A stretch of 14,168 nucleotides of DNA from JAMBLL01 sp964460075 (lineage in GTDB: Bacteria > Actinomycetota > Acidimicrobiia > Spongiisociales > UBA5794). Shown one piece after another: positions 1-6,194 of the stretch. The position numbers were made by a program, and so were the translations under genes. The stretch covers positions 1 to 14,168 of the forward strand of contig CAYWPC010000040.1 of NCBI GenBank assembly GCA_964460075.1. Direction: 5' to 3'. The notes under the pieces were generated by a model. It saw nothing but the letters and a program-made list of their open reading frames with translations. It did not search any database and was not told the origin of the DNA. Within the stretch, counting starts at the first letter, position 1. Every line of letters begins with the position of its first letter.

Positions 1-39
1 CTAACCCAGAAGCATGATCCACAACCCGACTAGTCCCTC

Positions 40-720
40 GTGAGCTTCAACCTGGCCGCAGACGCGGCGGTCGGCGTGGCTGCGTTCTGGGCGTTACTCG
101 TGTGGGAGGCAAAACGCGGCAACGCCGCGGGCTGTGCTTTGAACGTTTGGAATGCTGGGATCGTTGCTGCATCGTCGGGAGTCTTGATCGGCAGGCTCAC
201 CCGTATGCTGGCGGACGGGATCGATCCGTTGACTGCACCCGCTCAGATCATCAATATTGCAGGCGGCGTATCGACGGTTGGCTCTGGCATTGGAACCGTT
301 GTCGTGTTTACCTTTCTCGCTCGCCACGCCCCCGTCCGAGCCGGGGACGCAATCGCGCCCGCAGCCCTCTTTGGTCTCGCCGGTTGGCATGCGAGTTTCT
401 TCACCACAACTACGTTTCTCAGACCGGAGTTGTTACGCGACACCGACGTCGATCTGTACACCACAGGGGGCCTGCTGATCGCTGGAGCCGCTCTTGCCGT
501 GTGGAAGCAGCGTGGACGGCCACCATTGGGTGCCATCACAGGCACTGCGCTGCTGGCATCCTCGTCGATTCTCCTTGTGGCAGAACTGCTGCACACATCG
601 CCAGCAGGTGGATCTCTCATGCTGTATTCGCTTGGCATGGTCGCCGGTACCGCAACGATCATCTCGTCACCAATCCGTCGCCCGAAGGCCCACCCGCACT
701 CAGATCATCCGCGAGAGTGA
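40..720 (+). CDS. Uncharacterised multi-pass membrane protein
   Basis: A 226-residue protein of unknown function with about seven hydrophobic segments, roughly residues 8-24, 41-57, 71-93, 104-122, 142-157, 166-184 and 190-207, and a polar, His/Pro/Arg-rich C-terminal tail (SSPIRRPKAHPHSDHPRE). It should sit in the cytoplasmic membrane. The GTG at 40 is the first possible start, because an in-frame TAG lies at 31-33; no Shine-Dalgarno sequence is visible, so the start is uncertain and the next GTG (76) would shorten the first membrane segment. A Gly-Trp-His stretch (GLAGWHASFF) followed by a polar loop and another helix faintly recalls the layout of Lgt-like diacylglyceryl transferases, but the key family residues are not convincing, so I do not assign that function. 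It is convergent with trpD, about 100 bases away, with no obvious terminator between. Real coding is supported by its length and its regular alternation of hydrophobic segments and polar loops. Confidence 0.72.
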   Translation: MSFNLAADAAVGVAAFWALLVWEAKRGNAAGCALNVWNAGIVAASSGVLIGRLTRMLADGIDPLTAPAQIINIAGGVSTVGSGIGTVVVFTFLARHAPVRAGDAIAPAALFGLAGWHASFFTTTTFLRPELLRDTDVDLYTTGGLLIAGAALAVWKQRGRPPLGAITGTALLASSSILLVAELLHTSPAGGSLMLYSLGMVAGTATIISSPIRRPKAHPHSDHPRE

Positions 721-819
721 GGGAGTACGACCGCTACCACCCCAGTTCGAGCGGAACGAGAGCAGCACCGATGCATCTCGCGCACGGAACCACGCTCCGG
801 CACGGACACAACGCGCCGA

Positions 820-1839
820 TCAGGAGAGCTGCCGGCTCATCGCCAGGGACTGCTCGAGCACGTGAGCTGCGGAGCCGCTGTCAATTGCATCTGCAGCAAC
901 CTGAACACCCGAGACGAATCCGTCGGCCATGTCTGCCAACACGATCGCAGGCGAAGCGTTGACGATCGCAGCGTCACGGTAGGGACTCCGCTCACCAGAG
1001 AGAACGGATCGAGTGATCTCGATGTTGCGCGAAACGTCACCTCCGAGAATGTCCTCGATGCCGGCTCTCGTCACACCAAAGTCCTCTGGCGTGAACTCGG
1101 CCTCCGTTATCTCTCCGTCCAACAGGCGGAAGATTCGCGACGGGCCGGCGGTCGACAGTTCGTCGAGGCCTTCCTCTCCGTACACGACGAAGCCTCGGTC
1201 TGCACCCCTGGCGTCGAGCACACCGATCATCAACCTCGCCATACGCGGGTCCGACGTGCCAACAGTCATGCAAGCCATGGCAGGATTGCACAACGGCCCG
1301 AGAAAGTTGAACACCGTTCGCACACCAAGATCTGTGCGAATCGGCGCGGCATGGCGCATCGCGGGGTGGAATCTCGGCGCGTAGAAGAAACCGAATCCAG
1401 TGTTCTCGATCATCTCTTTCACCGCATCGGGCCCAAGTTCGAGGTCGAATCCGAGTCCCGCTAGCAGGTCGGCCGAGCCGGTCTTGGAGGACGCTGCGCG
1501 GTTTCCGTGCTTTGCGACACGTACGCCTGCTCCGGCGGCGATGAATGCTGCCGTCGTTGAGATATTGAACGTCCCGAAGCCGTCCCCACCAGTGCCGACG
1601 ATGTCGACGACGTCGTCGACATCGACACTGACGGCTGCTGCCATCATCGCGTCGACCATGCCAGCCATTTCAGTGGCAGACTCCCCCTTCGTTCGTAATG
1701 CAACGATGAATGCAGCCGTCTGACTCGGCTTGGCTCTGCCTGACATGATTTCGTCCATCGCCGCCGATGCCTGGTGACGATCGAGATCCTCGCCAGCCAT
1801 GAGCGGGCCAAGGACGCTCGGCCATGAGAAGTGATCCAT
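820..1839 (-). CDS. trpD: Anthranilate phosphoribosyltransferase
   Basis: TrpD transfers the phosphoribosyl group of PRPP to anthranilate, the second step of tryptophan synthesis from chorismate; it is a cytosolic dimer. The 339-residue length is typical. Visible family motifs are the PRPP glycine loop GTGGD (82-86) followed by GTFNIST, KHGNRAASSKTGSAD (110-124), the anthranilate-site stretch RTDLGVRTVFNFLGPLCNP (168-186), and GEEGLDELS (221-229), whose Asp-Glu pair binds magnesium in the family. The ATG at 1839 is chosen over an upstream in-frame GTG/ATG extension because MDHFSWPSVL aligns with a normal N-terminus and because a -10 box lies six bases upstream (leaderless transcript). No other trp gene is in the window, so it is an orphan here. 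It diverges from the ABC transporter operon. Its Val/Asp-rich stretch before GTGGD is written with GTC/GAC codons and forms a perfect DNA palindrome. Confidence 0.97.
   Translation of the reverse strand: MDHFSWPSVLGPLMAGEDLDRHQASAAMDEIMSGRAKPSQTAAFIVALRTKGESATEMAGMVDAMMAAAVSVDVDDVVDIVGTGGDGFGTFNISTTAAFIAAGAGVRVAKHGNRAASSKTGSADLLAGLGFDLELGPDAVKEMIENTGFGFFYAPRFHPAMRHAAPIRTDLGVRTVFNFLGPLCNPAMACMTVGTSDPRMARLMIGVLDARGADRGFVVYGEEGLDELSTAGPSRIFRLLDGEITEAEFTPEDFGVTRAGIEDILGGDVSRNIEITRSVLSGERSPYRDAAIVNASPAIVLADMADGFVSGVQVAADAIDSGSAAHVLEQSLAMSRQLS
1599..1624. repeat. Perfect 26-bp palindrome inside trpD
   Basis: Each half is CGATGTCGACGAC on its own strand and the two halves are exact reverse complements with no spacer. 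It encodes the alternating Val/Asp run just before the GTGGD loop of TrpD; GTC and GAC are reverse complements of each other, so alternating these codons gives palindromes for free. It may be a coding by-product rather than a binding site, but it can form a very stable hairpin in mRNA. Confidence 0.9.
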
Positions 1840-1845
1840 GGCCGC

Positions 1846-1851
1846 ACGATA
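1846..1851 (-). promoter_or_regulatory. -10 box of a leaderless trpD promoter
   Basis: On the minus strand TATCGT is followed by exactly six bases (GCGGCC) and the trpD ATG, which puts the expected transcription start at the A of the start codon. A weak TTTGGA sits 17 bases upstream at 1874-1869. The TANNNT-N6-start spacing matches the leaderless promoters common in actinobacteria and recurs twice more in this window. Confidence 0.6.
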
Positions 1852-1859
1852 CCCCGCAG

Positions 1860-1865
1860 TAGTGT
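1860..1865 (+). promoter_or_regulatory. Candidate -10 box for the ABC transporter operon
   Basis: TAGTGT fits the TANNNT pattern and would start transcription near 1872, giving a leader of about 32 bases with the GAGGTGG ribosome site at 1895-1901. No clear -35 is seen. It faces away from the trpD -10 box only eight bases to its left, so the two promoters would overlap. The assignment rests on position and a short motif. Confidence 0.35.
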
Positions 1866-1903
1866 GCTTCCAAAGGAGCCGGCAGCAACACAGTGAGGTG
1901 GAA

Positions 1904-2617
1904 GTGAGCCAGCCAGCAGTCGTGGCGCACAACTTGACGAAGATCTACGGCGAGGGCGCAACAGCTACGACCGCCCTTGACGATGTCTCATTCTCGATCA
2001 ACACAGGCGAGTTCGTTGTCCTACTCGGCCCATCAGGTTCGGGAAAGACCACGTTACTCAACCAGATCGGTGCCCTCGAAGGTCCAACCTCGGGAAGCCT
2101 GACTGTCAACGGGTCACAGATCGTAGGCATGTCAGAAAAGGAGAGAACCGAGTACCGACGAGCAACGGTCGGGTTCGTATTCCAGTTCTACAACCTCGTG
2201 CCCACGCTGACTGCGCACGAGAACGTCGCACTGATCGCTGAGATTACCGGCGCCCAACCAGATGTCAGATCTGGCGCGGTGCTCAACCAGGTGGGGCTTG
2301 AGGACAGGTCAGCCATATTCCCAGGCCAGCTATCGGGTGGCGAGCAGCAGAGGGTCGCCATAGCTCGCGGAATCGTCAAGGACCCACCGCTGCTGCTCTG
2401 CGACGAGCCAACCGGTGCGCTCGACCTGGCGACCGGCCGAACCATTCTCGGCCTTCTCAAATCCACAGCAGAGGGCACAGACAGAACCGTGTTCCTCGTC
2501 ACGCACAACTCGACGATCGCTGAGATGGCGGACCGTGTCTTGAGTCTCAGAGACGGCAGAATCGTCGGAGATGAACCGGTCAACAACCCCATCCCGCCAG
2601 CGGAGCTACGTTGGTGA
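1904..2617 (+). CDS. ABC transporter ATP-binding protein, LolD/MacB/SalX family
   Basis: The ATPase of a type VII (MacB/FtsX-like) ABC system, on the cytoplasmic face of the membrane. Counting from the GTG at 1904 (237 residues): Walker A GPSGSGKTT (42-50), Q-loop Gln94 in VFQFYNLVP, signature LSGGEQQ (143-149), Walker B LLLCDE (163-168), D-loop ALD (172-174), switch His201. The FxFYNLVPTLTAHENV stretch is characteristic of the LolD/MacB subfamily. An in-frame ATG at 1838 would give 259 residues, but it overlaps the trpD start and adds an unconserved N-terminus; the GTG at 1904 sits just after GAGGTGG (1895-1901) and starts close to the first beta strand. The gene ends inside the start of the permease gene (GTGA overlap at 2614-2617), so the two are translationally coupled. 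The substrate cannot be read from the sequence. Confidence 0.95.
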   Translation: MSQPAVVAHNLTKIYGEGATATTALDDVSFSINTGEFVVLLGPSGSGKTTLLNQIGALEGPTSGSLTVNGSQIVGMSEKERTEYRRATVGFVFQFYNLVPTLTAHENVALIAEITGAQPDVRSGAVLNQVGLEDRSAIFPGQLSGGEQQRVAIARGIVKDPPLLLCDEPTGALDLATGRTILGLLKSTAEGTDRTVFLVTHNSTIAEMADRVLSLRDGRIVGDEPVNNPIPPAELRW

Positions 2618-4992
2618 GCTACCTTTCGCGTAAGCGAAGACGGGACATCAAGCGCCAGAAATGGCAGTTCTTGGCCGTAGGCGTCACCGTTGCAATCGGT
2701 GTGATGATGTTCGCTGCGACGTACGACTCCTATAGAAACCTCACCGTCAGCTACCAGCAAACCTATGACCGCCTCGCCTTCGCAGATGTCACGATCACCG
2801 GTGGAGCCAATCAACTCCCCGACACTCTTAGGTCAATCCGCGGCGTGCGAACCGTTGCTGTGCGACACCGTGTGGATGTCCCTGTCACGATCGCCTCCAA
2901 GACCATCCGAGGGAGGCTCATAGGAATGCCCTCCTCTCGAGAGCCGGACATCAACAAGATCGATATCGAAGATGGCAGGTATCTCACGACAGCCGGCAAT
3001 CCAGAGACTGTGGCAGAGATTCATATCGCTAACACGTTCAAGCTCCAGCCCGGTGACACCCTCACGGTCGACGTCGGCGGCGGCATCGACATGACGATCG
3101 TTGGGACCGCGGCATCGGCCGAATACCTGTGGCCTGCAGCGAGCACGCAAGAGATATTCGTCGATCCGGAGCAGTTCGGTGTCTTCTTCGTCGATGACGG
3201 CCTGTTGGCACAAGTACCCGAATCGGTGTCTGTTACCGAGACCCTCGTCTTGTACGAATCCGACGTCGACGTCGAAGCCGTCGATGTGGCAATCCGATCC
3301 GCCAGTATCGGTGCAGGTGCCACCAGTGTGCTGACCCGAGCCGATCATCCGTCGAATTCGTCGCTGCAACTCGATGTCGACGGGTTCGCACAGATGGCAA
3401 TAGCGTTCCCGATCCTCTTCCTATCAGCAGCAGGGATGGCGATATATGTGCTGCTGACAAGGACTGTGTTCTCCCAACGTGCGATCATTGGAACACTGCA
3501 CGCCTCTGGCGTGCCACCAGCCAGTCTTCGGCGTCACTATCTCAGCTTCGGACTTTGGATCGGATCCGTCGCCGCGATACTCGGTGTGTCGCTTGGCGCA
3601 CTATTCGGTGCTCTGATGACATCGGCCTACACAAGCGCTCTCAACATCCCAGACACCGTCGTGACTTTCAGACCGCTCACAATGGTCGCCGGCGTCATCT
3701 TCGGGGTCACCGCCGGTGCCCTTTCGGCACTCATCCCTGCTAGAGCTGCCTATCGGATCGCCCCGGCTGAAGCAATGCGAGGCCAGGCACCACTGATGTC
3801 GGGCGGTGCCAGCTTCGCGGAGAGGTTCATCCCTGGTCTGTCAGGCGTGTCGGTCCGCACGAGGATGATATTTCGCGGTATCGGTAGGGCGAAACGTCGA
3901 AGCCTCTCGACCGTGGTGGGCGTCACGTTCGCGCTCGTCCTGATCCTCGTGTCGGGGCTGATGATCGACTCGATGATCAACGTCGTCAACCGAGAGTTCG
4001 AAGAGATCTCCGTCCAAGACGCGACCGTCGTCACCTCCGAGCCGGTGAACGACCAACTTCTAGCGGCCGTGAGCAGCATTGCAGGGGTAACGCGAACCGA
4101 GAAAACGGCAACTCTCAGCGCCTCGATAACCAACAACGGCGACACGTTCGCTACGACGCTGCAAGCTTTCGAGGCGGGAACCCGCATGCACGGATGGACC
4201 AATCCCTCGGGCGATCTTCCCCCCTCCGGCGTGCTCACGGGCAGAGGTCTGGCGGATCGGCTAGGTGTATCGCCTGGAGATCAGCTGACGATCGACCTGC
4301 CAACGCTCGGCACGTCGATTGCTCTGGAACTCGTCGAGTTCGTCGACGAGCCTCTCGGCATCCCCCTTTACATCCGCTACGACGTGCTTACCAATGCCCT
4401 GTCTGACGCGGGAGTGGTTGACGCAGCGTCGGTGTTGGCCGAACCGTACATCACGACCGCGATGGTGACGTTCGACGAAGGAGCCAACCGTTCTCAAGTC
4501 ATCACGACCATTGAGGGCACCGAAGGCGTGCTCGCCATTCAGGACGCACAAGGCCTCTACAAGCTTCTCCAGGAGTTTCTCTCCCTGTTCTACGTGTTCG
4601 GCGGGTTCATGCTCGTGTTCGGTGGCGTCATGGCCTATTCACTCATGTTCAACACGGTCTCGATGAACGTATCCGAGCGAACATCGGAGTTCGCCGCACT
4701 CAAGGCGAGCGGTATGTCAAACCGGTCGATCGCATGGATGGTCGCAGGAGAGAATCTCTTCCTCACCGCTATCGGCGTCATACCAGGCATAGCCATCGGG
4801 ATGTGGGTGTCTGGAAGATTCATTGAATCGTTCAACAACGACGCCTTTACTTTCTCGCTGTCGATCAGACCACTCACGATCATGGCGGCTGTCGCATCCA
4901 TGTTCGTTGTCGCCCTACTGTCGTTGATTCCTGGGATCCGGTCGGTGAGGCATCTCGACATCGGTGCGGTGATCAGAGAGCGAGCCGTTTGA
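2614..4992 (+). CDS. ABC transporter permease with two FtsX-type modules
   Basis: Membrane partner of the preceding ATPase, 792 residues from the GTG at 2614 (a TTG three bases earlier is possible but the GTGA overlap favours this start). Predicted membrane segments are near residues 18-35, 256-281, 310-335, 355-379, 429-454, 649-683, 703-732 and 754-778: a 1+3+1+3 pattern, meaning two copies of a MacB-like extracytoplasmic domain followed by a three-helix FtsX domain. The extracytoplasmic parts are residues ~36-255 and ~455-648. Both FtsX copies keep the family SALIPARAAYRIAPAEAMRG and SLIPGIRSVRHLDIGAVIR type endings after the last helix, where the coupling region lies. Such double-module permeases act with one ATPase type in lipoprotein or peptide export and related mechanotransmission; no periplasmic adaptor gene is adjacent. 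It ends 23 bases short of the convergent whiB-like gene; only a 5-bp GC stem (4997-5001/5010-5014) lies between. Confidence 0.93.
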   Translation: MSYLSRKRRRDIKRQKWQFLAVGVTVAIGVMMFAATYDSYRNLTVSYQQTYDRLAFADVTITGGANQLPDTLRSIRGVRTVAVRHRVDVPVTIASKTIRGRLIGMPSSREPDINKIDIEDGRYLTTAGNPETVAEIHIANTFKLQPGDTLTVDVGGGIDMTIVGTAASAEYLWPAASTQEIFVDPEQFGVFFVDDGLLAQVPESVSVTETLVLYESDVDVEAVDVAIRSASIGAGATSVLTRADHPSNSSLQLDVDGFAQMAIAFPILFLSAAGMAIYVLLTRTVFSQRAIIGTLHASGVPPASLRRHYLSFGLWIGSVAAILGVSLGALFGALMTSAYTSALNIPDTVVTFRPLTMVAGVIFGVTAGALSALIPARAAYRIAPAEAMRGQAPLMSGGASFAERFIPGLSGVSVRTRMIFRGIGRAKRRSLSTVVGVTFALVLILVSGLMIDSMINVVNREFEEISVQDATVVTSEPVNDQLLAAVSSIAGVTRTEKTATLSASITNNGDTFATTLQAFEAGTRMHGWTNPSGDLPPSGVLTGRGLADRLGVSPGDQLTIDLPTLGTSIALELVEFVDEPLGIPLYIRYDVLTNALSDAGVVDAASVLAEPYITTAMVTFDEGANRSQVITTIEGTEGVLAIQDAQGLYKLLQEFLSLFYVFGGFMLVFGGVMAYSLMFNTVSMNVSERTSEFAALKASGMSNRSIAWMVAGENLFLTAIGVIPGIAIGMWVSGRFIESFNNDAFTFSLSIRPLTIMAAVASMFVVALLSLIPGIRSVRHLDIGAVIRERAV

Positions 4993-5015
4993 GCGCGGCG
5001 CCTCGGGCTGCGCCT

Positions 5016-5288
5016 CTACGATGCTCGCGATATCTTCGAACGCTCCCTTTCGTTCAACCCGCCCCATATCCCGAGCCGCTCTTTCGTCACGAGTGCGTGA
5101 TCGAGACAGTCGACTTGGACGGGACACATGGAGCAGATCACACGTGCCATGCGCTCTTCGTCCTTGGTCTGGGGGAAGAATGTGACATCGTACACATCCT
5201 TGCAAGCAGCAAACACTGCCCAGGGGCGCTCGTCGAGAACGGGAACATGGAGAATGTCGAATTCACACGTGTCATCCAGCGTGTCCAT
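5016..5288 (-). CDS. WhiB-family [4Fe-4S] transcriptional regulator
   Basis: A 90-residue WhiB-like (Wbl) protein, a family restricted essentially to actinobacteria and their phages, which binds a redox-sensitive 4Fe-4S cluster and usually acts with the sigma factor's region 4. The four cluster cysteines are Cys29, Cys52, Cys55 and Cys61 in the C-Xn-CxxC-x5-C arrangement, and the GIWGG turn is at 73-77, followed by the conserved LNERER stretch. The N-terminus has an extra Cys8 outside the motif. The C-terminus is short (13 residues after the GIWGG turn) with only a few basic residues, so it lacks the long AT-hook-like tail of WhiB7-type members. Start is ATG with a weak AAAGG ten bases upstream. 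It is convergent with the ABC permease and divergent from rnpB. I cannot say which Wbl subclass it belongs to. Confidence 0.95.
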   Translation of the reverse strand: MDTLDDTCEFDILHVPVLDERPWAVFAACKDVYDVTFFPQTKDEERMARVICSMCPVQVDCLDHALVTKERLGIWGGLNERERSKISRAS

Positions 5289-5409
5289 CGCGAACGGGCC
5301 TTTCGTGGTCTCTCTGGCTCTTTGACGTTCGACGCCGCGATTTGGTTCCCGAATCGATCAGTGTGTGCCGTAACCCCTCATCGACGCTGCACCAAGCGCC
5401 ATGTCACGC

Positions 5410-5415
5410 TACCTT
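5410..5415 (+). promoter_or_regulatory. Candidate -10 box of rnpB
   Basis: TACCTT fits TANNNT and lies seven bases before the first base of the predicted P1 helix of RNase P RNA, so the expected start (about 5422) matches the mature 5' end. The -35 position (CTGCAC, 17 bases upstream) is poor. The support is mainly the exact spacing to the RNA. Confidence 0.4.
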
Positions 5416-5422
5416 TGGCTAC

Positions 5423-5770
5423 TGAGTTGGTAAGACGGTCGCGGCTGCCTAACGCAGCTGAGGAAAGTCCGGACTCCACAGGGCATGACGCTGGGTAACA
5501 CCCAGGCGGGGCAACCCGATGGAAAGTGCAACAGAGAGCAGACTGCCGATGGCCCTCAAGGGGGTACAGGTGATGGTGAAACGGTGGGGTAAGAGCCCAC
5601 CGCGCCTTCGGGTGACCGAGGTGGCTAGGTAAACCCCGTCAGGAGCAAGACCGAGCAGGAACAGGGCTGCCCGTCCGCTACGTTCCGGGTAGGTCGCTCG
5701 AGGCCGTGCGGTAACGCCGGTCCCAGATAGATGACCGTCCTCGACAGAATCCGGCTTATCAGCCAACTCA
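5423..5770 (+). ncRNA. rnpB: RNase P RNA, bacterial class A
   Basis: Catalytic RNA of ribonuclease P, which with the RnpA protein cuts the 5' leader from tRNA precursors. The core is unmistakable: GAGGAAAGTCCGGACTCC (5460-5477, P3/P4 side), AGGTAAACCCC (5627-5637), GGAGCAAGACC (5642-5652), CGGGTAGG around 5687-5692 (the L15 GGU that pairs with the tRNA CCA end), CCCAGATAGATGACCGTC (5722-5739) and ACAGAATCCGGCTTAT (5744-5759). The ends are set by the P1 helix TGAGTTGG (5423-5430) pairing with CCAACTCA (5763-5770), and P2 is GACGGTC (5434-5440) with GACCGTC (5733-5739). About 348 bases is on the short side for an actinobacterial class A RNA, so some peripheral helices are probably reduced. It lies between the divergent whiB-like gene and a strong hairpin. 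Confidence 0.97.
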
Positions 5771-5773
5771 CGA

Positions 5774-5811
5774 GCAACGTGGGGCTCACCGAGCTGTGGG
5801 CCCCACGTTGC
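5774..5811 (+). terminator. Strong 16-bp hairpin just after rnpB
   Basis: GCAACGTGGGG (5774-5784) pairs perfectly with CCCCACGTTGC (5801-5811), and the stem continues inward for five more pairs (one G-U) to a six-base loop at 5790-5795. It begins three bases after the P1 helix of rnpB. There is no run of T afterwards, as is common for actinobacterial terminators, so intrinsic termination or 3'-end protection of RNase P RNA are both possible. Confidence 0.75.
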
Positions 5812-5820
5812 GTCAGCACC

Positions 5821-5847
5821 GAGTCAGTCCTCGACGAGAACTGGCTC
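5821..5847. repeat. Second hairpin with a three-base loop after the rnpB terminator
   Basis: GAGTCAGT (5821-5828) pairs with ACTGGCTC (5840-5847, one G-U), then one mismatch, then CTC/GAG closes on a GAC loop (5833-5835). It contains GTCCTCGAC, nine bases that also occur in the 3' part of rnpB (5737-5745), followed in both places by a related AGAA...GGCT stretch, so it might be a decayed partial copy of the rnpB end. It could act as a back-up terminator. Confidence 0.6.
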
Positions 5848-5860
5848 AAACCCAGATACG

Positions 5861-5950
5861 GGGGCCCGTCATGTCTCGTCGTAAACGGTCGATCATGATC
5901 AAGACATCGCTTGTGCCCACACATGGGGTCACGTTATGTCTCGTCGTCAA
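5861..5950. repeat. Direct repeat pair of about 25 bases
   Basis: The exact core ATGTCTCGTCGT occurs at 5871-5882 and again at 5936-5947, 65 bases apart. The similarity extends to both sides: GGGG then a CGTC/CGTT stretch on the left and a further AA on the right, about 22 of 26 aligned positions with one single-base gap. The palindrome GATCATGATC lies between the copies. Its role is unknown; regulatory sites or a small duplication are possible. Confidence 0.7.
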
Positions 5951-5969
5951 TCTGATGCCTCGCCGCACG

Positions 5970-5975
5970 TAGAAT
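5970..5975 (+). promoter_or_regulatory. Candidate -10 box upstream of the small ORF and catalase
   Basis: TAGAAT matches five of six consensus positions and fits TANNNT; the start would be near 5982. A convincing -35 is missing. It would give an 18-base leader for the ORF at 6000 and a 213-base leader for the catalase gene. Confidence 0.4.
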
Positions 5976-5999
5976 CGTGTCGAACCGACAGGAGAGCCA

Positions 6000-6137
6000 A
6001 TGTGGTACCTCGTGGGGACCGCGACACGATCGCGGTTCCAAGGATATGCCGAAGCAAGGGCTTGCACAATCGCCGCCGTCCGCTCAACGCCTCGCATGTG
6101 CGTTCGGAGCTTCCGGCAGGCGGTTCACAGTCGGTGA
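6000..6137 (+). CDS. Candidate 45-residue leader peptide or small protein
   Basis: A short ORF, not recognised, beginning MWYLVGTATRSRF. Its ATG is preceded by ACAGGAGAG (ribosome site at 5990-5995, five to six bases from the start), and a TAGAAT -10 box sits 24 bases before the start. The product is basic (about nine Arg, no Lys), has two Cys and no membrane segment. It ends 57 bases before the catalase start, so translation of it could affect access to that gene. Against it: the composition is Arg-rich in the way random frames of GC-rich DNA often are, and nothing like it is known to me. A non-coding leader is equally possible. Confidence 0.25.
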   Translation: MWYLVGTATRSRFQGYAEARACTIAAVRSTPRMCVRSFRQAVHSR

Positions 6138-6194
6138 GAGAATTGAAGCCTCGAGTCTCTCGGGCTGACGTTTGAAGCAGAAAAGGAGATCCGT

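Larger units (their letters stand above)
5848..6194. other. Non-coding or leader region between rnpB and catalase
   Basis: About 350 bases without a confident gene. Contents, left to right: an imperfect 25-base direct repeat (5861-5950), the 10-bp perfect palindrome GATCATGATC (5891-5900), a TAGAAT -10-like box (5970-5975), a small ORF with a good ribosome site (6000-6137), and the catalase ribosome site AGGAG at 6184-6188. Open frames of 60-85 codons cross the region on both strands but lack ribosome sites and recognisable protein character. Confidence 0.6.

Noticed and set aside
102..962. Plus-strand open frame of 286 codons
   Set aside because: Arg/His-rich shifted reading of the membrane protein gene and of trpD antisense; no protein character.
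862..1464. Plus-strand open frame of 200 codons
   Set aside because: Antisense to trpD, which has clear family motifs; the frame has no recognisable protein content and no ribosome site.
4989..5498. Plus-strand open frame of 169 codons
   Set aside because: Covers the whiB-like gene in antisense and runs into rnpB; no protein family is evident.
5871..5972. 33-codon ORF beginning at the first direct-repeat copy
   Set aside because: No ribosome site, begins inside a repeat and its end overlaps a -10 box; better read as non-coding.
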